Under the pieces are notes generated by a model. It did not search any database, was not told where the DNA came from, and saw only the letters and a program-made list of their open reading frames with translations. Of a stretch of 27,371 nucleotides of DNA, positions 16,147 through 24,074 are shown piece by piece (position 1 is the stretch's first letter; each line of letters begins with the position of its first letter). The position numbers and the translations under genes are program-made. Source of the DNA: DAOUCP01 sp034432155 (GTDB lineage: Bacteria; Chloroflexota; Anaerolineae; Epilineales; Epilineaceae); assembly GCA_034432155.1 (NCBI GenBank), contig DAOUCP010000117.1, positions 1-27,371 on the forward strand. The letters run 5' to 3'.

Positions 16147-17684
16147 CCGGCCAGCGAACGCACGTCAAGCGCGTCGCAGTGCCATTGGCTGTGGCGGCTG
16201 CCTTGGCGGCGACCGACACGGGCGGTGCCCCTGTGCGTGTCGTCCGCGGCGCAGCACCGTCGCTACCAGCAAAAGCGGTGCTGGTCGTTCTCGCCGAGCA
16301 AGCCGATCTGTCGATGGCGCAACGGATTGGCGACAAAGCTGCCCGTGGCGCCTACGTGGTGGGGCAATTGCGAGCCACTGCCGAACGCAGCCAGCCCAGC
16401 ATCGCCCGACGCTTGCGGATGGTGGGGGCGCGGGTTGAGGGTTTCCCGATCGCCAACGCCCTGTGGGTGGAAGCCAGTCCGGCGATCCTGCGCGCCATCG
16501 CCACTTGGCCGGAGGTGGCGGCTGTCGAGCCAGCCGTCGGGCACGCGCTCGACAGGTCGGGTCGCGCGACCGACGCGTTACCACAGGCCGGTCGCGTAGC
16601 CCCCCCGCGCCAGCCGGCAGCCGCCGGGTCGCCGGTCGTCGCGGACGGTCTGCGGGCCATTGGCGCCGAGGCGGCGTGGGCTGGCGGCTACCAGGGACAG
16701 GGGGTGGTGATCGCCATCCTAGACAGCGGGGTGGCCTGGCTACACCCCGCTTTGCGGGAGGCCTACCGGGGCCGAGACGGCAACCACGACTACCATTGGT
16801 TCGATCCCCTGAATGCCAAGCCTGAGCCGGTCGACGCCGAGGGGCATGGCACGCATGTGGCCGGCATAGCTGTCGGCGCCACCGCGGAGCGCCTGGTTGG
16901 TGTTGCCCCCCAGGCGCAATGGATCGCCTGCCGAGTTGCCCTGGGCAAAACGTTCGACCCGGTAGCTGCGCTGCGCTGCCTGGAGTGGTCGCTGGCGCCG
17001 ACACGTCTCGACGGTACGGCCGCTCGGCCCGATCTGGCGCCCGATGTCGTGAACCTCTCGTGGAGTGCGGCGCCCGGTCCAGCCTGCCATGCGACGTGGC
17101 TCAAGCGAGCGCTCACCAGCCTCGAAGCGGCCGGCATCGCTGTCGCCGCGTCGGCCGGCAACGACGGCCCTGGGTGCAGCACCATCTGCGCCCCTGCGGA
17201 CCAGGAGACGGTCTTGGCAGCAGGCTCGTTCGACTTGGCGACGAGGAGCGTCGACGGCACCAGCAGTCGGGGTCCCGTGCTTGCCGGGGCGATGGCTCTC
17301 GTCAAGCCCGATCTGGTGGCGCCGGGCATGGCGATCGAGTCTAGTGTGCCGCCGGACCGCTACGAGCAGCGATCGGGCAGCTCGATGGCGGCACCACACG
17401 TTGCCGGGGCGGCGGCGCTGCTTCTCTCAGCCCGGCGGGAGTTGCGTGGCCAGCCGGGGGCGCTGCGGCACTTGCTCACCGCCAGCGCCGAACGGCTCGC
17501 TGCCGACGAGTGCGGCCCGCCCGGCGGGCTCGACAAGAACAACCGGGCGGGCTTCGGCTTGCTCCGGGTGGACCGCGCGGTGGCTCTTGCCTTGGCGCCT
17601 GGTCCAACGCCCACCGCCACCGTCTTGCCGGCCGAAAGCGGGCCACGGCTCTGCTTGCCCTGGCTCGGAGCCACGATTCCCTGA
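16140..17684 (+). CDS. Secreted subtilisin-like serine protease (S8 family)
   Basis: A 514-residue exported protease. Residues 1-30 form a signal peptide. Residues about 45-140 look like an inhibitor-I9-type propeptide (ARRLRMVGARVEGFPIANAL, then AIATWPEVAAVEP). The S8 domain (about 165-480) has the complete triad and oxyanion residue: D195 (AILDSGV), H236 (GHGTHVAG), N341 (SAGNDGPG) and S415 (GSSMAAPHVAG). A short Pro/Thr spacer leads to the C-terminal RLCLPWLGATIP, similar to tails of neighbouring exported proteins. Six Cys in the catalytic domain may form disulfides. ATG 16140 is the only in-frame start after a TAA at 16104. It has a weak purine-rich upstream region and overlaps a short leader ORF. 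The substrate is unknown; the protease probably acts outside the cell. Confidence 0.9.
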   Translation: MLAGQRTHVKRVAVPLAVAAALAATDTGGAPVRVVRGAAPSLPAKAVLVVLAEQADLSMAQRIGDKAARGAYVVGQLRATAERSQPSIARRLRMVGARVEGFPIANALWVEASPAILRAIATWPEVAAVEPAVGHALDRSGRATDALPQAGRVAPPRQPAAAGSPVVADGLRAIGAEAAWAGGYQGQGVVIAILDSGVAWLHPALREAYRGRDGNHDYHWFDPLNAKPEPVDAEGHGTHVAGIAVGATAERLVGVAPQAQWIACRVALGKTFDPVAALRCLEWSLAPTRLDGTAARPDLAPDVVNLSWSAAPGPACHATWLKRALTSLEAAGIAVAASAGNDGPGCSTICAPADQETVLAAGSFDLATRSVDGTSSRGPVLAGAMALVKPDLVAPGMAIESSVPPDRYEQRSGSSMAAPHVAGAAALLLSARRELRGQPGALRHLLTASAERLAADECGPPGGLDKNNRAGFGLLRVDRAVALALAPGPTPTATVLPAESGPRLCLPWLGATIP

Positions 17685-17723
17685 GGCGCTCCATCGCGCC
17701 ACACGCGGAGGAGGCGACCCACC

Positions 17724-18830
17724 GTGACCATCGAAGAAGAACGCATCGCCCTTTTCCTGGACTACGAGAACCTGGCGATCGGCACCCGCGACAAGCTGGG
17801 CGGCACCACCTTTGACTTCCGGCCGATCGCCGAAGCACTGGCGGAGCGGGGTCGCGTCGTGGTGCGCCGGGCGTATGCCGACTGGTCGTGCTTCCGCGAC
17901 GATCGGCGGATGCTCACCCGGCATCAGGTCGAGCTGATCGACATCCCCCAGCGCATGGGCGCACGGAAGAACGCCGCCGACATCAAGATGGCCGTCGACG
18001 CCATGGAGCTCTGCTTCGAGCGTGACTACCTGACGACCTTCGTGATTTGCACCGGCGACAGTGACTTCACGCCACTTGTGCACAAGCTGCGGGCCCTCAA
18101 CAAGCGGGTCATCGGCGTCGGTATCCGAGCCTCGACGTCGCCGCTTCTGCCGCCAGCTTGCGATGAGTTCCTGTTCTACGAAGCGCTCGAAGGGGTGGAG
18201 ATGCCGGCCGCCAAGCCACGACGCAGCCCACGTCGCAAGACCGCGGCGGCCGGCACGGAAGGGGCGGAGACGGCGAGCGCCAACGAAGCCGAGGCAGCTG
18301 CCGCGGAGCGGCGAGAGACAGAGCCGCAACCGCGCGGGACGTCGGGCGATCTGGACGAACTGACCACCACCGTCCGTCAGACGTTGGCCGGGCTGCAACG
18401 CGGCACGGGCGTGGTTCTCGGCTCAATGCTGAAGCGCGCGCTGTTGCGCAAAGACCCAACCTTCAGCGAGGCGACCTACGGCTTTCGCACCTGGTCCGAG
18501 ATGCTTCGCTACCTGGAAGGGCAGAGGGTGATCGAGCTCAGCGAGGGTGCAGCCAGGGGGGATCCGGAGCTCAGCCTGCCGGAGCAAGGTACAGACGAAC
18601 CGGAAGCGTTTGCCCTGCTCGGGAAGGTCGTCGCCGAGCTGGAGGCCAAGGGCACGCTGCCGCTGATGTCGGGCCTGAAGGACCGTCTGCGCAAGCGTCA
18701 GCCATCGTTCAGCGAGAAGCGACTTGGCTACGGCGGCTTCCTCCAGTTTTGCAAGGCTGCCCAGACGCGCGGCGTGGTGCGTTTGGAGTGGAGCGATGAG
18801 GCCGATGACTATGTGCTGCGGGCGGTGTAA
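17724..18830 (+). CDS. NYN-domain putative RNase with two OST-HTH/LOTUS domains
   Basis: A 368-residue cytoplasmic protein. Residues 5-160 are a NYN (PIN-like) domain with the acidic residues expected for metal-dependent RNA cleavage: D13 (LFLDYEN), D86 (KNAADIKMAVDAM) and D112/D114 (CTGDSDFTPLV). A low-complexity, charged Ala/Glu/Arg linker (about 165-210) leads to two winged-helix OST-HTH/LOTUS domains (about 212-275 and 292-365). Both carry the pattern SMLKRALLRKDPTFSE...YGFRTWSEML / GLKDRLRKRQPSFSE...LGYGGFLQF. LOTUS domains bind RNA (G-rich or structured) or partner proteins, and NYN-LOTUS fusions are known but poorly understood in bacteria. The start is GTG 17724 with GGAGGAGG nine bases upstream. 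It follows the subtilase by 39 nt and may share its transcript. Confidence 0.88.
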   Translation: MTIEEERIALFLDYENLAIGTRDKLGGTTFDFRPIAEALAERGRVVVRRAYADWSCFRDDRRMLTRHQVELIDIPQRMGARKNAADIKMAVDAMELCFERDYLTTFVICTGDSDFTPLVHKLRALNKRVIGVGIRASTSPLLPPACDEFLFYEALEGVEMPAAKPRRSPRRKTAAAGTEGAETASANEAEAAAAERRETEPQPRGTSGDLDELTTTVRQTLAGLQRGTGVVLGSMLKRALLRKDPTFSEATYGFRTWSEMLRYLEGQRVIELSEGAARGDPELSLPEQGTDEPEAFALLGKVVAELEAKGTLPLMSGLKDRLRKRQPSFSEKRLGYGGFLQFCKAAQTRGVVRLEWSDEADDYVLRAV

Positions 18831-18838
18831 GCGGCATT

Positions 18839-18928
18839 CTGGCGATGGAGTGCCGGTGGCGTACGGGGCACGCTGTCGATGGGCCGCGGGCTTGGGAATG
18901 GCAGACTGGCGATGGGCTGCCGAGGGTG
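18839..18928 (+). repeat. Imperfect direct repeat in the gap after the NYN gene
   Basis: CTGGCGATGG followed by a TGCCG block occurs at about 18839-18855 and again at about 18906-18922, 67 bases apart. The rest of this 126-base gap shows no clear promoter or hairpin. Confidence 0.35.
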
Positions 18929-18956
18929 TGGGCGGCACGCGGGGCGATGCGTCGCG

Positions 18957-20051
18957 ATGAGGCTCCGCCAGCTCACGACCAGAGCTACCCAAGCCGCCAG
19001 GCGTACTCGGCCCGTCACGCCAGCCCCTCGCACCTCTGGCGGGCGGCTCTTTGCCGCGGGCTGCCTGATGGCAGGCGGGCTTGCGCTGTCGACTGGTCTC
19101 TACGCCGCCGCCCAACCCGCCGCCTCGACGGCGGCGGCATCGGGCATGGTGCAGCCTTCGGCGGTTCGGCGACAGGTCCCTTTCCAGCTACCGGGCACGG
19201 CCCTGCTCGACGGTTTCGAGGAAGCGTTCTGGCCGGACCCGTCCCTGTGGCGGCTGCCCGCCGACACCACGCCGATGTGGTGGCCTAGCACGTGCCAGGC
19301 CCACAGTGGCCGGCGAGCACTCTGGGCCTTTGGCGGGCCAACCCTCGAGGGCGAGCGACGGTGCGATGCCAGTGCGCCACCGGGCACCTCGAACGTCATC
19401 GTCATGAATCTGGATCTCCGCGAGGCGCGCCTGGCCAGTCGTCTGGACCTGTACTTTGCGCTGTGGCTGGCGATGCCCCCCGGCGAGGACCAAGGGCTGT
19501 TCCTTCATTTGCTCGTACCTCGGCCAACCGGCGGCTACGAGCGCGTGCCAGTCTTCGGCGCCACCGCCACGTCTGGCCGCTGGAGCTTCCCATTGCGCCG
19601 GCTGGATCTGTTGGCGCTGGCCGACATCGATGCGCCCGACCGGGTGTATGATCTTCGTGGCGGTTTCTGGCGACTCGAATGGACGGCTGTGGCGTTGCGT
19701 GGCACACCGCCAGGGGGCGGCATCTTCATCGACGACCTGACGCTGGTGTGGGAGCCGGACGCGGCCGTCCCTGCCCCGACCGTGCGTGTGCTGCCCACGA
19801 CTACGCCGCCGCCATCGCCCACGAACCGGCCCACGGGCACGGCTACGTGGACAGCCAGCCCGCCGCCGCCCCCCGCCACGTATGAGCCATGGCCAGTGTG
19901 TCTGCCGCTCGTGGTTCGCAGCTACCCCGATCCGACGGCCACGCCGACCGTCGAGGGATCACCCACGCCCGAGACGGCGGTGGCCACGTCGTCCGCGCCA
20001 GCCCCGCCGACGGCCACGCCACCGCCGCTGCCCACGGTGGAACCTAGCTAA
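18957..20051 (+). CDS. Secreted protein with jelly-roll-like domain, LP motif and Pro/Thr-rich tail
   Basis: A 364-residue protein with a long basic N-terminal region and a hydrophobic core (LFAAGCLMAGGLALSTGLYAA, about residues 32-52) that looks like a signal peptide or anchor. Residues about 75-270 form a beta-sandwich-like domain beginning LLDGFEEAFWPDPSLW and ending GGIFIDDLTLVWEP, resembling carbohydrate-binding modules in layout. A Pro/Thr-rich segment follows, then WPVCLPLVVRSYPDP (the LP motif), then a second Pro/Thr-rich tail to the end. No catalytic motif is visible. ATG 18957 is my choice; a GTG at 18879 would add 26 Gly/Arg-rich residues, and neither has a good Shine-Dalgarno. It resembles the 14967-15941 product in architecture but with the linker and motif at the other end. 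Confidence 0.65.
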   Translation: MRLRQLTTRATQAARRTRPVTPAPRTSGGRLFAAGCLMAGGLALSTGLYAAAQPAASTAAASGMVQPSAVRRQVPFQLPGTALLDGFEEAFWPDPSLWRLPADTTPMWWPSTCQAHSGRRALWAFGGPTLEGERRCDASAPPGTSNVIVMNLDLREARLASRLDLYFALWLAMPPGEDQGLFLHLLVPRPTGGYERVPVFGATATSGRWSFPLRRLDLLALADIDAPDRVYDLRGGFWRLEWTAVALRGTPPGGGIFIDDLTLVWEPDAAVPAPTVRVLPTTTPPPSPTNRPTGTATWTASPPPPPATYEPWPVCLPLVVRSYPDPTATPTVEGSPTPETAVATSSAPAPPTATPPPLPTVEPS

Positions 20052-20176
20052 CCGGCCCGCGAGCTGTGGCGGAGAAGCGACAGGGCGGGGCAGAGAAACG
20101 GCCGCTTGGGGCACCTGTGCACATTGCCGAGAGCGGTGTACGATGAACCATCAGGCGAGGTGTCGAGGAGGTGGAG

Positions 20177-23100
20177 ATGACGATTCCGAATTGTCTGCAC
20201 TGTGGCTTGGCGTTGGGGGCAGCGCTGTCGCTGGCAGTCGGCGCCGCTGCTGCACCGTCCGGTGCCCGCCGCTTTACGGACCAGCTGCTCTCGACCCCCG
20301 AGGGCCAAAACAGCTACGTTTCCATGGCGTACAACGACCAGGCGAAAGAGTACCTGATTGCCTGGGACATGGGGGGCGATGTCTTCGGCCAGCGGCTGGA
20401 CCTCTATGGGCTGCCGGTCGGAGATGCGTTTCCCATCCACTACGCCGAGTTCTATGCCTACCACACGGCCGTTGCCTTTACATCGCACGAGAACAGGTAT
20501 CTTGTGGTCTGGGATCAGCTCGGCAACGGCTATGACGTGCACGGCCAACTGGTGAGTGCCGACGGCCGCCTGTTGGACAACCCGACCACACCCCAGGACG
20601 AGTCGGATCCGGAGAGCAGCTTCGTCATTGCTGGCATGATCGGTCGTCAGGACGACGAGACGGAGCCGCAGGCGGCATGCGATGGACAGTCCTGCCTGGT
20701 TGCCTGGGCGTACCAGGCGGGGGATGGCCCCCGGCGCATTCAGGCGACGGTGGTCGGCGCCGACGGCAGCGTGCGCTCCAAGCCGCTGGAGCTGAGTCCT
20801 TTGGACGGGGTGGCGCGCAGCCGACCACGGGTCCAGTTTCACGACGAGACGAACGAGTACCTCGTGGTCTATGAGCGGGGCGCAAGCGCCGATACCGGCG
20901 GCCAGATCGCAGCCAGGCGGGTTCTGGCCAGTGGGCAATTGCCGGGTGAGGAGTTCGTCGTGGCCGGCCCGGAGGGCCTCAGAGCTCCGGACGTTTCTGG
21001 GCAGGGCGCGGAGGGCTTCGTGGTTGTGTATGTTGGCGATGGCACCGGCAAGCCGCACGGTGTCTATGCCAGAACGGTGGTTGCCGGCCGCGACGGCGTA
21101 GTCAGCCAGGAAACGTCCATCGGCGCCGGTGGTGCAGCCTGTCGCCAGCCGCGACTCTCGTTCGCTGGCATGCCCGCCACCGGGCTGGTGGTCTGGGAGG
21201 ACGACCGCACCCGAGCCACCTCAGGCCCCGACATCCGGGGGCGGCGACTCAGCCCCGAAGCGCAACCGGTGGGCGATGTCCTGGCCATCACCATGAGCTC
21301 CGCCGACGACGGCAGCCCCGCCATCGGGTCCAGCAGTGCGCCGGCAGGCTTCCTCGTGGCGTGGCATCGCCAGCAGGGTAACATGAGCGACCTCTACGGC
21401 CAGCGGGTGTCCACACTGGGCAGTCTCGTGGGCGCCGAATTCGGCCTTGCGGCTCGCCCCGGACCTCAACACCAGCCCGTGGTGGCGTACAACCTGGACG
21501 ACGAGCAGTTCCTGGCCGTGTGGGCGGATGACACCGACCACGCCATTCGCGCCCGGCGGCTGGATGCCAGCGGGCTGCCGCTCGAAGCGCCCTGGACGGT
21601 GGACGCCGACGGTTACAACAGCGACCCGGCCGTCCTGTACCACGATGTCCGGGGTCACTACGTGGTGCTGTGGTCGGATACCGAGCGCCAGGCAGTCGAG
21701 GTGGCGGTGGTCGGACGCGGGGGCACGGCGATCGCCAAGACAGTGGCCGGGTCGGGCATCGGTCACCATCCGAGATTGGCCTGGGAAGCACCCGAGGATC
21801 GGCTGCTGGCGGTCTGGGAGGTGTCAGGCGATATCACGGCCGCGGCTCTGAACGGCGATGGCACGCCGACGCGCGGCGGCATTTGCCGCGTGGCCGAGGG
21901 AGCGGCGAATCAGGCACACCCGGACGTGGTGTACGACTCGGTGGCCAAGCGCTTTCTGGCCGTGTGGGAGGAGCAAGTGGGCGGTGGCCACGATGTCTAC
22001 GGCCGATTTGTGAGCCGTGCTTGCCAGCCACTCTCGGCACCGCTGTGTCTGGCGGGCTGCGCCGATGAGGCCGACCACATCGCCCCGACGCTGTCCTTCG
22101 ATCCGAAGCGCAACGAGTTCCTCTTGCTCCATGCCAGGAGCGACGACCCCCGCAGCGTCACACTTGTGGGCCGTCGGCTGGATGCCGAGGGCCGTCCCAT
22201 GGGTGGCGACATTCCGGTCGCCCCTGAGCCCACGGAACGGCATGCTCAGATCCGCCTGCAAGCGCGCGCCGTCTACTCGGCGGCTGCCGGATCGCACTTC
22301 GTGGTTTGGCCGCAATGGGGCATCGACGGCGCCAGGATGGACCTCTACACACGTTGGCTTGGCCTGCCACCGGGGACCACCACCCCGCCCCGTTTGTTCC
22401 TGCACGTCCCGGGCGATCAGTACGCACCAGTGGCCGCTCTGGCCGGGGAGGGCGACCGGGTCCTGGTTGCCTGGACTGATGGCCGGCGCGCCGGCGGTCT
22501 GGACGTCTACAGTCGCTACCTGTCTCTGGACGTGACGCCACCAACCGCCCGGCTGTCCATCGATCCCATGGTCGGGATCGAGGGCACCACGTTCACCCTG
22601 AGTGCCGAGGCCAGCACCGATGACAGCACACCGGCCTCGCTGCTCGAGGCGCGCTGGGACTTCGACGGCGACGGCAGCTGGGATACCGCCTGGGGACCTG
22701 TCAAGACCATGACCCGCACCCTCGCCGTGGCCGGCATCTACACCGTGACCGTCCAGGTGGTCGACCGGAGTGCACTGACGGACGGCGCCAGTGGGCCGCT
22801 TCTGGTGGTGCCGGCAACCGAGAACCGACCGCCACTGGCCCGGCTTCGCATCGCCCCGGACCGGGGCCCGGCTGGGACCGTCTTCCAGCTTGACGCCTCG
22901 GCGTCCTCGGATGGCGAGACGCCAGCCGCCGAGCTCTCCATTCGCTGGGACTACGAGGCGGACGGGAGCTTCGACACCGACTGGTCGGTCGAGAAGACGA
23001 GCCAATGGACGCTCACCGAGGCTGGAAGCCACACCGTGCGGCTCTTGGTGCGGGACGGCGGCGGGCTGACGGCCAGTGCCAGCGGCGAAGTGATTGTGGA

Positions 23101-23410
23101 CCCCTCCGATCTCGTGCGGCTCACGGTCGTTCCGGCCTTTGCCGTGGTCGCACCGCGGGAGGTCGTCCGGTTCGTCGCTCGCGGCGCCGACAGCTACGGG
23201 AACGAGATCGCTCAGCCGAGCGTCCGCTGGTCGCTGGCCGATCCCAGCCTTGGCGAGATCGATGCCGGCGGGGTCTTCGTGGCTGGCCTGCAAACGGGTC
23301 TGTTTCGGGATGCCGTCCGGGTCACGGCAGGCACCGCCGCCGATGCCGCATCACTGCGCTTCGTGTGGCCGCATCGCGTGGTCTTGCCCTGGGCGCTTGT
23401 CGAGCAGTGA
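20177..23410 (+). CDS. Large secreted beta-propeller protein with two PKD domains and a Big-like domain
   Basis: A 1077-residue exported protein. Residues 1-26 form a signal peptide. Residues about 35-790 contain many repeats of a propeller-like unit with cores such as YLIAWDMGGDVFGQRLD, FLAVWEEQVGGGHDVYGRFV and VLVAWTDGRRAGGLDVYSRY; each unit couples a V-V/A-W strand to an aspartate-rich turn and a (Y/V)GQR strand. Two PKD domains follow (about 795-880 and 885-975), with RWDFDGDGSWDTAW and RWDYEADGSFDTDW. A Big_2-like domain (about 980-1065) precedes the C-terminal HRVVLPWALVEQ. Such proteins usually bind surface polymers or partners; no enzyme motif is seen. ATG 20177 has AGGAGG four bases upstream; GTG 20171 overlaps that site and is less likely. 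A GC hairpin directly follows the stop. Confidence 0.82.
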   Translation: MTIPNCLHCGLALGAALSLAVGAAAAPSGARRFTDQLLSTPEGQNSYVSMAYNDQAKEYLIAWDMGGDVFGQRLDLYGLPVGDAFPIHYAEFYAYHTAVAFTSHENRYLVVWDQLGNGYDVHGQLVSADGRLLDNPTTPQDESDPESSFVIAGMIGRQDDETEPQAACDGQSCLVAWAYQAGDGPRRIQATVVGADGSVRSKPLELSPLDGVARSRPRVQFHDETNEYLVVYERGASADTGGQIAARRVLASGQLPGEEFVVAGPEGLRAPDVSGQGAEGFVVVYVGDGTGKPHGVYARTVVAGRDGVVSQETSIGAGGAACRQPRLSFAGMPATGLVVWEDDRTRATSGPDIRGRRLSPEAQPVGDVLAITMSSADDGSPAIGSSSAPAGFLVAWHRQQGNMSDLYGQRVSTLGSLVGAEFGLAARPGPQHQPVVAYNLDDEQFLAVWADDTDHAIRARRLDASGLPLEAPWTVDADGYNSDPAVLYHDVRGHYVVLWSDTERQAVEVAVVGRGGTAIAKTVAGSGIGHHPRLAWEAPEDRLLAVWEVSGDITAAALNGDGTPTRGGICRVAEGAANQAHPDVVYDSVAKRFLAVWEEQVGGGHDVYGRFVSRACQPLSAPLCLAGCADEADHIAPTLSFDPKRNEFLLLHARSDDPRSVTLVGRRLDAEGRPMGGDIPVAPEPTERHAQIRLQARAVYSAAAGSHFVVWPQWGIDGARMDLYTRWLGLPPGTTTPPRLFLHVPGDQYAPVAALAGEGDRVLVAWTDGRRAGGLDVYSRYLSLDVTPPTARLSIDPMVGIEGTTFTLSAEASTDDSTPASLLEARWDFDGDGSWDTAWGPVKTMTRTLAVAGIYTVTVQVVDRSALTDGASGPLLVVPATENRPPLARLRIAPDRGPAGTVFQLDASASSDGETPAAELSIRWDYEADGSFDTDWSVEKTSQWTLTEAGSHTVRLLVRDGGGLTASASGEVIVDPSDLVRLTVVPAFAVVAPREVVRFVARGADSYGNEIAQPSVRWSLADPSLGEIDAGGVFVAGLQTGLFRDAVRVTAGTAADAASLRFVWPHRVVLPWALVEQ

Positions 23411-23411
23411 C

Positions 23412-23427
23412 CCCCGGTCAGCCGGGG
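23412..23427 (+). terminator. GC-rich stem-loop directly after the propeller-gene stop
   Basis: CCCCGG-TCAG-CCGGGG is a perfect six-pair stem with a four-base loop starting two bases after the TGA. There is no T-tract, so it may stop transcription weakly or protect the 3' end of the mRNA. Confidence 0.5.
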
Positions 23428-23483
23428 CTGTAGCCGGCAGTCGGCTGGGCTGCAGCCCTCGGTCGGCTGGGCTGTAGTCGCTC
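23417..23483 (+). repeat. Three degenerate 22-23-nt tandem repeats
   Basis: Units start at 23417, 23440 and 23462 and share the core GTCGGCTGGGCTGTAG; the first unit differs at several positions and forms part of the hairpin. A truncated fourth copy may begin at 23484. The repeat is intergenic. Confidence 0.65.
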
Positions 23484-23678
23484 GTCGGCCGTGCCGGGCG
23501 ACGACGGCCGACTCCACCCGCCTGGGCCACTGCCTGTCTGCCATTCCCCAACGGGTGTGAGGGGTGGCCAGACGGGCGGCTGCTGCATGCTGCTGCGGGC
23601 GGCTGTCAGGGGTTCGCTTTGGAGGGCCGGCTGGGCGTCTGCAAGAGCGGGTGCATCAGCCGGTGCACGTGCTGGTTC

Positions 23679-23818
23679 ATGGGCCGCTCGATGGTCGGCG
23701 GCACGAGCTACGGCACGGGCTGGCGCAACGGCCCCTCGATGGTCGGCGGCGCGAGCTACGGCACGGGCTGGCGCATGGGCCGCTCGATGGTCGGCGGCAC
23801 GAGCTACGGCACGGGCTG
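23679..23818 (+). repeat. 48-bp tandem repeat, 2.9 copies, upstream of the tRNA
   Basis: Copies lie at 23679-23726, 23727-23774 and 23775-23818 (partial). Copies 1 and 3 agree through the shared part, while copy 2 differs at about five positions. The unit is a multiple of three and contains no stop in any forward frame; one frame gives a Gly-rich 16-residue repeat (core SMVGGTSYGTGW). The surrounding 23484-23882 shows no recognised gene. Confidence 0.85.
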
Positions 23819-23882
23819 CGACTGGGTGAGCGGCGGGCCCTCGGACTCACGCGGTGGACTGTGGTTCGCGCGCCGTTCGGCC

Positions 23883-23911
23883 TTGCGTCCCGGCCGGGCT
23901 GCGTCTACAAT
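23883..23911 (+). promoter_or_regulatory. Probable promoter of tRNA-Arg
   Basis: TTGCGT (23883-23888), a 17-nt spacer and TACAAT (23906-23911) precede the tRNA by 17 bases. The -10 matches consensus at five of six positions and the -35 at three. Confidence 0.5.
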
Positions 23912-23928
23912 GCCGGGCTACCGCGATT

Positions 23929-24002
23929 GCCCCCGTAGCTCAGCGGATCAGAGCGCCTGACTTCGGATCAGGAGGTCCCGGGTTCGAATCCTGGCGGGGG
24001 TG
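23929..24002 (+). tRNA. tRNA-Arg (anticodon UCG, reads CGA)
   Basis: A complete 74-nt cloverleaf. The acceptor GCCCCCG pairs with CGGGGGT (one G-U at the end) and the discriminator is G. The D-stem is GCTC/GAGC, and the anticodon stem CCTGA/TCAGG encloses loop CTTCGGA with anticodon TCG at 23963-23965. The T-stem CCGGG/CCTGG (one G-U) encloses TTCGAAT. CCA is not encoded. The 3' end abuts the integrase pseudogene region. Confidence 0.95.
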
Positions 24003-24074
24003 CTAATGAACCGGGCTTGCGCCCACCCCATGTGGCCTCACGACTCCATCGCGCCCGAATTCGCTCCGTGGGAC

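Noticed and set aside
23417..23483. CRISPR array
   Set aside because: The units are contiguous and degenerate without unique spacers of regular length, and no cas genes are present.
23619..23960. Gly-rich repeat frame (16-residue repeats) as a protein-coding gene
   Set aside because: It runs into the tRNA gene, lacks a homologue I recognise, and all three frames are open through the repeat; the between-copy changes are non-synonymous.
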